From Thalassoglobus sp. JC818 (GTDB lineage: Bacteria > Planctomycetota > Planctomycetia > Planctomycetales > Planctomycetaceae), in NCBI RefSeq assembly GCF_040717535.1, contig NZ_JBFEFI010000012.1, positions 40,043-104,042 on the forward strand: DNA of 64,000 bases, in the 5' to 3' direction. This document shows, piece by piece, positions 37,187 through 46,267 of the stretch (positions within the stretch are counted from its first letter, which is position 1; each line of letters starts with the position of its first letter). The position numbers and the translations under genes are program-made. The notes below the pieces were generated by a model. It saw nothing but the letters and a program-made list of their open reading frames with translations, had not been told where the DNA came from and did not search any database.

Positions 37187-38698
37187 GTGGACGCCTCGGA
37201 ATTGAACCGTTGGCAAAGTCGCATTGTTGCAATCGCACTGACAATGTGCGGTGTCGGTTGCAACGATTCGCAATCTCCGCAGGAGCCGACTCGGTCTGCT
37301 CTTGAGGGGCCGGTGGTGACGACGAGGTCGCCTGCTGCCGAACATGAGCAAACAGTTTCAAACAAAGAAGCTGAGACTTCAAATTCCGATGAAGTGATCG
37401 ACACACAGCCGGGGCTGATCTTTCGCCCTGACGACGATCGGCGTGTTGTCGACCCTCAAGTGCTGGAAAACGCGGACATTGACGTCATCGAGTCTAAGCG
37501 TCTGCGTCTTTATACCGACGTCGATCAAGACATCGCTCGCAACATCCCTCCGGTGATTGATCTCGTCTACGAGCGATTGCTTGAAGACTACGGTCCCTTG
37601 CCGCCCGCTCGCGACGAAAAAGAGTTTCAGATGTCCGGTTACCTCATTGGCGATCGTGACCGGTTTCTGGCTGCCGGGTTGTTGCCGGCGAAGTTAGCAG
37701 GGTTTCAGCATGGTCAACACTCCGGACAAGAGTTTTGGATGTATGACCAGGAACTCGATTATTATCGACGCCATCTGGCCATTCACGAAGCGACGCATTG
37801 TTTCATGATGCGTGTTCCGGGAATTCATCCTCCCCTGTGGTACCTCGAAGGGATGGCGGACTTCTACGGGACCCATCGGTTCAATGAACGCGGACACCTG
37901 GAGTTTGGCGTGATGCCGGACTCTCCGAAAGACTTTCTCGGTTTCGGGCGGATCGACATGATTCGTCAAGAAGTCGAAGCAGGAAGAGCTCTCAGTGTCG
38001 TTGAAGTGAGCGAACTTGGGGAGGTCGAATTCAGCAGATCGCGTTCAACTCCTTACGCCTGGAGTTGGGCACTCTGCAAATTTCTGGACACTCACCCTCG
38101 ATACCAAAAGCGGTTCCGGCAGCTTCGCGATCATCTCATCGGCCCTGGTTTTGTTGAGACCGCCGAACAGCTCTTCGCTCCCGACATGTGGCTACTCGAA
38201 GCAGAGTGGGAAGAATTTTGCCGAGCCATTGATTTCGGATGGGAGTTCGAAGCGAATGCGTTTGTCGTGGGGACTGAGCCTCCAGTTGATCTTCCTCCGA
38301 CTGCGACTCTTACTATCGCGGCGGATCAAGGGTGGACGTCGTCAGGTTATGACTTGAAGGCCGGTGAAGGAGTTCAAGTCACTGCAGACGGCCAAGCTGT
38401 GCTCGATTCGTCTCCAGTTGACTGGGTAAGTGAACCTCAGGGAATCACGTTTGAATACGCGAATGGGTTTCCCGTAGGTCGACTGATGGCAGCTGTTTTA
38501 GTTGATCCGGCAGAAGTTAATGAATCGAATCAGAAGAGAATGGAAGTTGTCGACATCGGGAAATCAGGACTGGTCCGATCAGAAGTCGGCGGCTTACTGA
38601 TGTTTCGGGTGAATGACTTTGGCAACAACCGTTCGAACAATGTTGGATCGTACGAGTTGACTCTGGAAGCAGTCGATGATGCCTCAGTCGCTCCCTGA
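37187..38698 (+). CDS. Lipoprotein with gluzincin-like HEATH motif
   Basis: A 503-residue lipoprotein: GVGC at residues about 22-25 is the lipobox. The middle (about 80-350) looks like a DUF1570 or M1-like peptidase domain with HEATH (HExxH) and, about 30 residues on, PPLWYLEGMADFYG with the third zinc ligand glutamate. The C-terminal 120 residues form a beta-rich domain (ADQGWTSSGYDLKAGEGVQ) of the type found in planctomycete periplasmic proteins. Activity is likely but untested. GTG start with GGAG upstream, 7 bases after the Gfo/Idh/MocA stop, so the two are coupled. The gene overlaps the convergent protease by 15 bases. Confidence 0.7.
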   Translation: MDASELNRWQSRIVAIALTMCGVGCNDSQSPQEPTRSALEGPVVTTRSPAAEHEQTVSNKEAETSNSDEVIDTQPGLIFRPDDDRRVVDPQVLENADIDVIESKRLRLYTDVDQDIARNIPPVIDLVYERLLEDYGPLPPARDEKEFQMSGYLIGDRDRFLAAGLLPAKLAGFQHGQHSGQEFWMYDQELDYYRRHLAIHEATHCFMMRVPGIHPPLWYLEGMADFYGTHRFNERGHLEFGVMPDSPKDFLGFGRIDMIRQEVEAGRALSVVEVSELGEVEFSRSRSTPYAWSWALCKFLDTHPRYQKRFRQLRDHLIGPGFVETAEQLFAPDMWLLEAEWEEFCRAIDFGWEFEANAFVVGTEPPVDLPPTATLTIAADQGWTSSGYDLKAGEGVQVTADGQAVLDSSPVDWVSEPQGITFEYANGFPVGRLMAAVLVDPAEVNESNQKRMEVVDIGKSGLVRSEVGGLLMFRVNDFGNNRSNNVGSYELTLEAVDDASVAP

Positions 38699-40945
38699 TC
38701 CCGCGTTTCTTTGTCGTTCGAGAATTGCGTCTTGAAGTTCACGCACGCGATCAAGTTCGATCTCAGGTGGCTGCTCTTGAAGAACTTTTCCGACCTCTTC
38801 CAGCCCTTCGTCCCAGCGTTTTGTGTTGTAGCAGAGCACCGCTTTATAGAGTCGATCTTCAACAGAAGTTGGATCGATCGTGAGCAACGTTCGCGTGTAG
38901 CGAAGAGCTGCTTCGAGGTCGGAATCTGAATTCGCGATACCAATCAGGTTTCTCAGCATGCGCTTGATGATGGACGTTGCATCTTGTGGATCTAAATAGC
39001 TGTCTCGCCATGTCAGACCTGTCATTTCCCGCACCCGTTGGCGGCACATCTTCTCGCTGAGCACGGTCCCTTTGTCGAAAACGTCGATGAATCTTTCTTC
39101 TTCTGGAAGATCAACACGCACCAGAAAGTGTCCGGGCAAGCCGATTCCGGATGCCGTTAACCCGACTCGTTCTGCAAGCTCGATGTACAGTAGCGAGAGG
39201 GTGAGAGGAAGTCCTTCGCGGTCGTCAATCACTTCGTTGAGGTAGCTGTTTGACGCACTGTAATAGTTCGTTCGACTGCCATGAAAACCGTTCTTCTCGA
39301 AGAGGAACTCGTGAAACGCGTCGAGCTTGTCTGCAGGAGTCAGTTCGTCTGAGGTCGAGTCCAGAAAACGCTGCGCGAGTGCATCGACAGCCTGACGATA
39401 CTCGTCAACGTTCAGATCAGGATTGTCCAGTCGTGCGATGAGCAAAGCTGCTTCAAGCAATTCAGGCGGGGAACTTTCAAGCTTTGCGACGAGTTCCGTC
39501 CGCGTCTGTTCTTCGTGGATTTCTCTGGCCAGTACACGCAGTTGTTGCGCTTGTGCTTCCAGCGTTTGCGCAGCGGAGTGCAATGCTTTCTGTCCGACCA
39601 TATCGAGGTCTGTTTGTTTTCGAACGAAGTCGATCGGAATTGGGTTGGCGACCGGAACCTCACTCGCGAGCGAGTTGACTCGCGCCAAGACCTCAGGGCT
39701 GGGACGTTCATCTGGAAGTTCAGAGCCGAATTGAAATCGCTTGAATGAAGCTGTCGTGTGCCGAAACTTGACGAGTCCGATTCGCCCGGAATCGAGCTGC
39801 GGATTTGGCTGTTCGAAAATCAGCTCATCGTTGCAGTAGCAGAGAAGTCGGTCGGGCTCGACTCGAACTTTGATTCTGTTCCAGGAATCTGGAATCCAGT
39901 GATGTGTCATCTGGTTCTGCTGAACGTTCCAGCTGTACACCGTCGGCCCGTTGAAGTGTGTGAGTCTTAAGGCGCCGCTGCTCGGATAGAATCCGTAATG
40001 AATGTCACTTCCGTCGGAATGAAAGGCCAGACCAGCCGCTCCGTCTTCTTCGTGAACGAGAACGTCTACTGCCACCTCGAACGGCAACTCCGGCAGGGCT
40101 CCTCGGTAAAGACAAAGTGCACGTCCACCAAAGCCATCTCCCTGACCCGAGACATGAATCTCGCCTGCCCGTTGTCTCCAATTCACGCTTGAACCTTGAG
40201 GTTCCCACCGCTCTGGGTTCAAGGCTCCGATTGTCAGCCATTGCTCCATCTGCACAGGATTTGGCGATTCGAGCAGATCATGGACAGCTTCAATCGGAAC
40301 GGCGTAGCCAAGGTTGTCCGTCAATCGCGACTTGAGAGTCAGCAATCCGTGAACTCGTCCATCCATGTCGAGCAAGGGGCCTCCACTGTTTCCCTGTTCG
40401 ATGGGAATGGCCAACTGGATCAGCTTCATCTCGCCTTCGCCATCTCGAAACCCGGAAACGACTCCGGTCACGACACTGTGCTCCAACCCTTGCGGATTGC
40501 CGAGTGCGAAAATGACTTCACCCTGGTCGAGCGAATCCGGTTCTGCGAGAGGCAGGGGAGTCAAATCAGTGGCGTCGATCTGAATTAAAGCGACGTCGCG
40601 AAGTTTGTCTGTGGCATAAACCGAGGTGACTTGAAACTCGCGATCGTCGTACAGGCGGACTCGAATCGGACGAGCTTCACCGACGACGTGCAGATTGGTT
40701 GCAATGAGCCCATCAGATCGAACGACAAATCCGGTCCCAATTCCGAGTGGATTCCCGTCTCGCCCCAGCATTTCGACAACGACTGTCGACTCCTGCGACC
40801 GTGTCAGAGTCAGAAGAAAGTTATTGTTGTCGACCGCACTGAACTCAACAGGGATCTCGGGGATCGTAATGATTTCTTGAGCATTCAGCGTCGAACTGAC
40901 AGCGATCAGGATTCCCCACGTCAAACGCTGAATATTTTGATTCAT
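38684..40945 (-). CDS. Secreted trypsin-like protease fused to a lectin-like domain and SirB1 transglutaminase-like domain
   Basis: A 753-residue exported protein. After the signal peptide (1-24, ending NAQE) comes a DegP-type S1C protease (about 55-235) with the triad NLHVV (His), LRDVAL (Asp) and QGNSGGPL (Ser). Residues about 260-415 form a beta-sandwich of laminin-G/DUF1080 type. The C-terminal part (about 520-750) holds a SirB1/transglutaminase-like domain (GLPLTLSLLYIELAERVG, LPGHFLVRV) with two TPR-like repeats. No PDZ domain is seen. The start at 40945 gives a good signal peptide; the frame runs to 41113 with no ribosome site. It probably processes or tags proteins in the periplasm. 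Confidence 0.75.
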   Translation of the reverse strand: MNQNIQRLTWGILIAVSSTLNAQEIITIPEIPVEFSAVDNNNFLLTLTRSQESTVVVEMLGRDGNPLGIGTGFVVRSDGLIATNLHVVGEARPIRVRLYDDREFQVTSVYATDKLRDVALIQIDATDLTPLPLAEPDSLDQGEVIFALGNPQGLEHSVVTGVVSGFRDGEGEMKLIQLAIPIEQGNSGGPLLDMDGRVHGLLTLKSRLTDNLGYAVPIEAVHDLLESPNPVQMEQWLTIGALNPERWEPQGSSVNWRQRAGEIHVSGQGDGFGGRALCLYRGALPELPFEVAVDVLVHEEDGAAGLAFHSDGSDIHYGFYPSSGALRLTHFNGPTVYSWNVQQNQMTHHWIPDSWNRIKVRVEPDRLLCYCNDELIFEQPNPQLDSGRIGLVKFRHTTASFKRFQFGSELPDERPSPEVLARVNSLASEVPVANPIPIDFVRKQTDLDMVGQKALHSAAQTLEAQAQQLRVLAREIHEEQTRTELVAKLESSPPELLEAALLIARLDNPDLNVDEYRQAVDALAQRFLDSTSDELTPADKLDAFHEFLFEKNGFHGSRTNYYSASNSYLNEVIDDREGLPLTLSLLYIELAERVGLTASGIGLPGHFLVRVDLPEEERFIDVFDKGTVLSEKMCRQRVREMTGLTWRDSYLDPQDATSIIKRMLRNLIGIANSDSDLEAALRYTRTLLTIDPTSVEDRLYKAVLCYNTKRWDEGLEEVGKVLQEQPPEIELDRVRELQDAILERQRNAGSGSD

Positions 40946-41340
40946 GACCTGCCTTAAATCGAACCTCAAGAAATTTCGTCCATTCATTCTAAGACTCGCC
41001 GTCGCAGTGTCTACGACTCTAAGCAGCTTTCGACCGATCACCTCAATTTGGCTCGTTTTGAACTGACTCTCAGATGGTGTTTCCAAAGACTTGGGATGAT
41101 GCATGCTGCTCACGCCAGAACTCGGAAAAATGGACTGATCGTCAGAGCAGCCAGAGTCGGAAAGATCGCCACGAGGCGGACTGTCGCGCCAATTGTTGAA
41201 TCGTTGGCGAGTCGAAGGAAGTGTGGCTCAAGTTTCCGGTCTCAGTCGATGCAATCGACGCCGACGACCGAAGAAGAGAGTGTTGTTCGAAACTTCCGAA
41301 CGTGTCGTCCGCGAAGCCATTCTGAAACTTATCCAAAGAT
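40946..41340. other. Promoter interval between divergent genes
   Basis: About 395 bp with no credible gene between the protease and the LysM gene. Promoters for both should be here; none is clear. Confidence 0.4.
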
Positions 41341-42330
41341 ATGCGAAGCGATGCCAAACTTGGCTTGGCGTTAGGAATCCTCGTTGTGGGATTTGCGATC
41401 GCATTCTGCTTTCCACGCGTCATCGTGAAGCCTTCTTCAGAAACGTCTTCCGTCGAAGAAATCCCGGACGACTCAGAAATCGAGTTTCTTCCGATTCGGC
41501 ACTATCAGCGTGACGAAAGAACGTTGATTGCGGATGGAGCCTCGACAGTTCATGACGATGTCAGCAATCGTGAGCAGGCTCGACCAGAATCGACGGTGAC
41601 ATCCAGTCGTGACGAGCGCTCAACAGTCCAACCGGAATCTCTCATCCCTGCGGATGCGGACCAACCGTATCATTTAAATCGGGAAGCCGATGTCGCTGGG
41701 CGAAAAGAGACTTCTGTCCAATCACAATCGGGTGCAGTTTCAGAGAACGAAAGGTATCTCGATGCGTCGACGGGGAGTGCTCTTAATGCAACTCGCTCGG
41801 GTCTAGTGCCAGAGTCGTCAGTGGCATCGAGTGTTTCCGAATCGGAGTTGGAGCAGTCTTACGTTGTGCGGCCAGGGGATACGTTGTCAGGAATTGCCCA
41901 TCGTACGCTGGGGCAGGCAAGTCTTTTTCAGAAGATCTTCGAGTCCAACCGGGATGTGCTCGACAGCCCCGACGATTTGAGGCCCGGGTTAACGCTTCGA
42001 ATCCCGCCGTCTGGTGATCGGAGTTTAGAATCGAAGATCACGACAGTCGAATCGGCTCCATCAAACGGGGCGGACGAATCGCAAGCTGCTGGTGATTCGC
42101 TGCAGATTTCCGCCTCGGAAAAAACACCGGTCCTCCCGCTTAATTTCATTCCCCCACCGAAAGGGCGTCGGCACGTCGTGCAAGTGGGTGAAACTCTCGA
42201 ATCGATCGCGATTCGCTATTACGGATCGCCAAAAGGTGTGTCTCGGATTCGGTCAGAGAATCCGACTCTGACAGGAGGGGATCATCGTCTCCAGCCAGGG
42301 ACAACCTTGAGAATTGGCGGCACACCCTAA
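41341..42330 (+). CDS. Membrane-anchored protein with two LysM domains
   Basis: A 329-residue protein with an N-terminal membrane helix (about 6-27), a serine- and acidic-rich linker (about 35-170) and two LysM domains: YVVRPGDTLSGIAHRTLG (about 178-221) and HVVQVGETLESIAIRYYG (about 280-325). LysM binds peptidoglycan or other GlcNAc polymers. The protein probably ties the cytoplasmic membrane to the wall or spaces the envelope. It is a single gene, followed by the convergent SRP RNA gene. Confidence 0.75.
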   Translation: MRSDAKLGLALGILVVGFAIAFCFPRVIVKPSSETSSVEEIPDDSEIEFLPIRHYQRDERTLIADGASTVHDDVSNREQARPESTVTSSRDERSTVQPESLIPADADQPYHLNREADVAGRKETSVQSQSGAVSENERYLDASTGSALNATRSGLVPESSVASSVSESELEQSYVVRPGDTLSGIAHRTLGQASLFQKIFESNRDVLDSPDDLRPGLTLRIPPSGDRSLESKITTVESAPSNGADESQAAGDSLQISASEKTPVLPLNFIPPPKGRRHVVQVGETLESIAIRYYGSPKGVSRIRSENPTLTGGDHRLQPGTTLRIGGTP

Positions 42331-42428
42331 GCTAGATCGGTGTCCTGTTGTCGCCTCGTGTCTGCTGGTGCCCGTTTTTTGCTCTCGGCGATGCTCAAAC
42401 AAGAATGCATGCTGGTTCAAAAGAAAGA

Positions 42429-42535
42429 GCCGAAAGGCTACCTCCCCAGCACCTGAAGCCAAAAGTTAAGGCTGCTCGGTTTCCCGCCTGACCTGGTTCC
42501 TAAGGACCCCACCGCGAGGGAGATAGCCTTTCGGC
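42429..42535 (-). ncRNA. ffs: Signal recognition particle RNA (4.5S, small type)
   Basis: The minus strand carries the SRP RNA signature: CCAGGTCAGG, a GGGAAACC tetraloop arm and AGCAGCC (+ strand 42475-42496). The ends pair as an extended stem: GCCGAAAGGCTA (42524-42535 read on minus) with TAGCCTTTCGGC (42429-42440). About 107 nt long, near the 114 nt of E. coli 4.5S RNA. It binds Ffh to target membrane proteins. A U-rich CUCUUUCUUUU follows the 3' end. A promoter-like pair lies upstream. Confidence 0.9.
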
Positions 42536-42548
42536 ACCTCGAGGAAGC

Positions 42549-42577
42549 AGATTACAGAATCTGTGAAGGCAATGCAA
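42549..42577 (-). promoter_or_regulatory. Putative sigma-70 promoter of the SRP RNA gene
   Basis: On the minus strand TTGCAT (42572-42577) and TAATCT (42549-42554) are 17 bases apart, near the -35 and -10 consensus. Transcription would start about 42541, close to the RNA's 5' end. Confidence 0.5.
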
Positions 42578-42694
42578 ACCCATGAGGTAAAGGGAGATCC
42601 GCTCGAAAAGGGCCATTCTCGAGTATTTTCGTCAAGCCCTGTTTTCATGAATTCTTCGAAATTACCAAACGCAAAATAAAGGTATCAAATATTG

Positions 42695-42724
42695 TTGATG
42701 AGACATTCTCGTTTTTGGTAAAAT
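42695..42724 (+). promoter_or_regulatory. Possible promoter of the CBS-domain gene
   Basis: TTGATG (42695-42700) and TAAAAT (42719-42724) are 18 bases apart. A 7-bp inverted repeat TACCAAA/TTTGGTA (42663-42669 and 42714-42720) spans the site and could be an operator. Confidence 0.35.
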
Positions 42725-42825
42725 CCTCTCGCCAAACTGGATGGTGATCCTTTCTCGCGGAATCCCCTGAGAACTCTTTGACGGGGATGACACACCTCAC
42801 TCCTTTTTCATTGAGGACGCAAAGT

Positions 42826-43299
42826 ATGGTGACAAGTAACACGACGGCTCGACACATCATGACCAGGCGGGTCATCACAGTGACTCCCGATCAAGATCTG
42901 TTAGAAGTCATTGGATTGCTGATCAAAAACAAGATTTCCGGAGCACCCGTTGTGGACCGGAACGGGCGGTATCTTGGGGTCTTCTCTGAAAAGTCATCAA
43001 TCAGCTTGCTCATGGATGCAGCAGAACGCGGGACTCCAACGAATCGAATCGAGAGTTTCGTAGACACAAACGCGGCAACGGTCACTCCTGACACGGGACT
43101 ATGGTCGATCGCTCAGATCTTCATGACGTCTCACTATCGTCGTCTGCCCGTCATTGAGTCCGGTCGTGTTATTGGGTTGATCAGTCGTCGTGATGTGCTC
43201 AAGGCAGCCCACGCTTTGATGGACCCGATCGAACCGCTTGATTCGAGCGTGCTCTATCTCAGCTCTGTTGGTGATCGATCAAGAGCTCCTGTCGCGTAA
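42826..43299 (+). CDS. Tandem CBS-domain protein
   Basis: A 157-residue protein made almost wholly of two CBS domains: ARHIMTRRVITVTPDQDLLE (about 7-60) and VTPDTGLWSIAQIFMTSHYRRLPVIES (about 85-135), each with the APVVD or RLPVIE strand. CBS pairs bind adenosine nucleotides and regulate partners. No partner is adjacent. I chose the ATG at 42826, which has GAGGA 9 bases upstream and leads straight into the first domain; the frame starts at 42778. Confidence 0.85.
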   Translation: MVTSNTTARHIMTRRVITVTPDQDLLEVIGLLIKNKISGAPVVDRNGRYLGVFSEKSSISLLMDAAERGTPTNRIESFVDTNAATVTPDTGLWSIAQIFMTSHYRRLPVIESGRVIGLISRRDVLKAAHALMDPIEPLDSSVLYLSSVGDRSRAPVA

Positions 43300-43407
43300 G
43301 GTCAACAAAACTGTCAGTTGAAATCATCTTGTCGATTTACAAAGTCGACTTGCAGCCATGACAACCCGTTGAGGAAGGCGTGCTTTTTAGAATCCGCTTG
43401 AATCTCA

Positions 43408-43435
43408 AAGGCTCGCAGATGATTCTGCGAGCCTT
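43408..43435. terminator. Intrinsic terminator
   Basis: A perfect 12-bp stem (43408-43419 with 43424-43435) around a TGAT loop, followed by CATTTT. It ends the CBS-gene transcript before nadD. Confidence 0.75.
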
Positions 43436-43549
43436 CATTTTCGTACACTGAAGCTGTACCTTTTCGTCGCGTGAGCAAGCCGCTTTTCATGATGTGTTTG
43501 CAAAAGTGGTTGGATTCAGTTGGGACTCGAACTCCTCGGCGGCGAAAGA

Positions 43550-44149
43550 ATGCGAATTGGTATCTACGGCGGAACCTTCGACCCGGTTCATCTTGGGCAT
43601 TTGATTCTTGCGGAAACGATCCGCGAATCATTGTCACTCGACGAGGTCCGTTTCGTTCCAGCTTTCGTGAACCCGCACAAACAGGGAAGGCCAGTCACCC
43701 CTCCGAAGCTGCGACTGGAGATGCTGCGTTTTGCATTGGCGGGAAATGCCGGGCTTCGTCTGTCCGAGATCGAGATCAAACGCAAGGGCCCCAGCTACAC
43801 CTATGAGACGTTGGAAGCCATTGCCGCAGAGCATCCAGAGGCAGAGTTGTTTCTGCTGGTCGGAGCGGACTCACTTGACGATTTTCCGAAGTGGAGAGAG
43901 CCAGAGAGAATTCTTGATCTGGCGACGCTTGTGGCCGTCAACCGAGGTCGGGAAAGCCCGGTGATCCCGTCGACGATCGATCCCGATCGAGTCCTACTCA
44001 CATCAATGCCCGCGATCGACATTTCTGCATCGGAAATTCGTGAGCGAGCACAAGCCAGCCGGAGCATTCGATACCTGACTCCACGGGCAGTGGAGTTGTT
44101 TATCCAGTCGAATCAGTTGTACCTGGAACAAGAGTCCGAAAACTCCTGA
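43550..44149 (+). CDS. nadD: Nicotinate-nucleotide adenylyltransferase
   Basis: NadD joins nicotinate mononucleotide and ATP to make deamido-NAD in NAD biosynthesis. Its 199 residues have the nucleotidyltransferase motif GGTFDPVHLGHL at the N-terminus, FVPAFVNPHK, GADSLDDFPKWREPERI and SASEIRERAQASRSIRYL (the ISSTxIR-type motif) near the end. The ATG at 43550 begins MRIGIYGGTF, the normal NadD start; upstream codons in frame are not family-like. Confidence 0.92.
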   Translation: MRIGIYGGTFDPVHLGHLILAETIRESLSLDEVRFVPAFVNPHKQGRPVTPPKLRLEMLRFALAGNAGLRLSEIEIKRKGPSYTYETLEAIAAEHPEAELFLLVGADSLDDFPKWREPERILDLATLVAVNRGRESPVIPSTIDPDRVLLTSMPAIDISASEIRERAQASRSIRYLTPRAVELFIQSNQLYLEQESENS

Positions 44150-44230
44150 TACGATTCAGCTCTCTACAAGACGCTGTTGGAATTAGTGAGCTATGGCGCA
44201 TCGAGGAGTCTCTTCTTCTTGTCGGTCGAG

Positions 44231-45619
44231 TTACTCATCACTTTTTGAGTGAGTTGGAAACTCCGCGATTTTGAGATTCTGAAACGACAGATCGGTTGTC
44301 GGATCGTGCCCTTGCAAGCTCAAGTGACCTGCTTCAACTCGGAGCCCTCGACGCGGATTCGGGTCGGGCTTTCGAGTGTCGACCCAGTCCACAACCTGAT
44401 ACCCGTTCACCCAGCAACAGATTCTTGGACCGTAGGTGATGAGCGTGGAGGTGAACCACTCGTTGTCATCAGCGACAACGTAGCGGGCATCAACCCTTCG
44501 AAAGATTGCTCCCGTACCGGAGTTGTTAGGGGTCCCACGACTCTCGTCGAAGCCGTTATGAATTTGGAATTCATAACCATTGGACGGAGCTTCGGCAGTT
44601 CCTGTTTCTGCTCGAAAGAAGAATCCGCTGTTCAACTCGGCAGCATGCGTTTTGGCGTCGGCTTGAAAGATGAAGTTCTTGTAGGTCTCTTCTGTCTCGA
44701 GGAAACCAGCTCCATCTTGAACATGAATCGTGCTGTCTTCGACGGTGAATTGACTCTTTGAGTCCGGGACTTCCCGCCAGTTTGTAAGGTCGGTTCCGTT
44801 GAACAGAGACGTCAGATTGAGAGGCCGTACAATGAGCTTTCGGAATTCGATCTTGCCGAAGTTCTTCTGAAGGGCGATGCGTCCGAGCGGAGCAACAGTG
44901 CCATTCGCGTTGTAGCTGAGAACCTGCTGATCGTTGTGATGAATGTCAACTTGATCGCCGTTGACGGCGATTTGGAAAGTGTTCCATTCATTGTTGGTGG
45001 GGATGTCAACGCTCGTTTTTTCGCGATTGACGAGGCTGCCGGTCAAAAAACCGTTGGGGTGTTCGTCGGCGATATTCACTTCGTAGCAGTCGGTCTTAAT
45101 GTTCCCGGGAGGGAATTCTGTGCGGAGAAATAACCCGCTGTTGGTTCCTGTTTGCGTTCGATACTCACAGATCAGTTCGTAGTCGGCGTAGGGAACTGTT
45201 GTCATGAGAAATCCGACAGGTCCCTCTGAAGCTGTGATGGCTCCGTTGGAAACACTCCAGTTCGTTTCTGGATTGGTCGACTCCCAGCCGAAAAGAGAGA
45301 CTCCGTCGAAGAGGCTGATCCAACCTTCGGATTGCTGCTCCGGAGTGAGTGGATTGTTGTAGTTCTCTTCTGTGATCGCGACTTGTTCGACCTCAACTTC
45401 CGTTGCGTCAGATGCTGTGGATGGAGCCGGTTCATTGGCTTTGGCGTTCGCTGCTTCGTCAGAAGCGGGACTCGATTCTGATGACTCAGATTCGACTGCG
45501 GGATCGTCGCCACTGGGGGATGGTGAACTGCAGGCGCTGAGGAACAGGCACAGAAAGCAGATCGCGAAAGACGCAAACTGGAAGCGGATTCTTCTAACAG
45601 GGGCGAACGACGATGCCAT
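44231..45619 (-). CDS. Lipoprotein with two DUF1080 (3-keto-disaccharide hydrolase-like) domains
   Basis: A 462-residue lipoprotein. The signal peptide (1-30) ends in a lipobox LSAC; an acidic Ser/Ala-rich linker (about 35-85) follows. Two DUF1080 beta-sandwiches follow: one about 95-260 (GWISLFDGVSLFGWE, LMTTVPYADYELICEYRT), the other about 270-450 (LFNGTDLTNWREV, ADAKTHAAELNSGFFFRAE). DUF1080 proteins bind or cleave oxidised disaccharides and are abundant in Planctomycetes. ATG at 45619 gives the best lipoprotein signal; upstream codons at 45658 and 45700 are open. It is downstream of the ArsR gene on the same strand, past a terminator. Confidence 0.8.
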   Translation of the reverse strand: MASSFAPVRRIRFQFASFAICFLCLFLSACSSPSPSGDDPAVESESSESSPASDEAANAKANEPAPSTASDATEVEVEQVAITEENYNNPLTPEQQSEGWISLFDGVSLFGWESTNPETNWSVSNGAITASEGPVGFLMTTVPYADYELICEYRTQTGTNSGLFLRTEFPPGNIKTDCYEVNIADEHPNGFLTGSLVNREKTSVDIPTNNEWNTFQIAVNGDQVDIHHNDQQVLSYNANGTVAPLGRIALQKNFGKIEFRKLIVRPLNLTSLFNGTDLTNWREVPDSKSQFTVEDSTIHVQDGAGFLETEETYKNFIFQADAKTHAAELNSGFFFRAETGTAEAPSNGYEFQIHNGFDESRGTPNNSGTGAIFRRVDARYVVADDNEWFTSTLITYGPRICCWVNGYQVVDWVDTRKPDPNPRRGLRVEAGHLSLQGHDPTTDLSFQNLKIAEFPTHSKSDE

Positions 45620-45702
45620 GAATTCTGCCACTCTCGAGAGAAAAGAAATTTCCCCCATCCTAGCGTTGTTCGCAGCAAAATCCGACCGAACGAAGGGCAC
45701 AA

Positions 45703-45732
45703 AAAAACCTCGTGATCCAGTGGATCACGAGG
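45703..45732 (-). terminator. Intrinsic terminator of the ArsR-type gene
   Basis: On the minus strand an 11-bp perfect stem (45722-45732 with 45708-45718, loop 45719-45721) is followed by a run of seven T. It lies about 70 bases past the ArsR stop and 84 bases before the DUF1080 lipoprotein start. Confidence 0.8.
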
Positions 45733-45802
45733 CGGTGAATTCAGGACTTGAATTCTAAACCTGTTCGCAGCTTAGTCGCTGCCAACGAGAGCTCAACAAG
45801 TT

Positions 45803-46267
45803 CTAGTCGTTGTTGCGGGCTTGTCGGAAGATGAAATCTTCGAAGCGAACTTCTGAGAAGTTTCCTTCATCGGTGAAGCTGTGGAACAGTTCGCCCATGA
45901 TCTTGTGGAACTGTCCCTGTTGAATTGAGTAGAAGTTGTGCTTGCCGTCACGTCGTGGTTCGATCAGACCAGCGACTCGCAGAAGTGCGAGGTGGTGGCT
46001 GACAGCTGGCTGGCTTTGACCGAGTCGCTCACAGAGAGCTGAAACGTGCAGTTCTTTTTCGCGTCCGAGGAAAAAGAGAATCTTGAGGCGTGTTTCGTCA
46101 GCGAGAAGTTTGAAGACCTGAACGAGGTCTTTTTCGAGTTGCTCGGAAATCTGAGGACCTTTGGCCTCTTTGTCCGAAGCTGAGTGGATGCCGGGTTCGG
46201 CCTGGATGCCGGTTCCTTCAACTGGGACTGGAGTTTCAGTTGTTGGCTCGGCAAAGTGAGTAATCAT
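45803..46267 (-). CDS. ArsR-family winged-helix regulator
   Basis: A 155-residue DNA-binding protein. An N-terminal acidic extension (about 1-55) precedes the ArsR domain: LVQVFKLLADETRLKILFFL, the recognition helix SQPAVSHHLALLRVAGLIEP and RDGKHNFYSI. No metal-binding CxC is visible, so it does not look like a metal sensor of ArsR/SmtB type. The ATG at 46267 with AGGAT upstream was preferred; the frame runs on to a TTG at 46399. Targets are unknown. It is a single gene ended by a strong terminator. Confidence 0.8.
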   Translation of the reverse strand: MITHFAEPTTETPVPVEGTGIQAEPGIHSASDKEAKGPQISEQLEKDLVQVFKLLADETRLKILFFLGREKELHVSALCERLGQSQPAVSHHLALLRVAGLIEPRRDGKHNFYSIQQGQFHKIMGELFHSFTDEGNFSEVRFEDFIFRQARNND

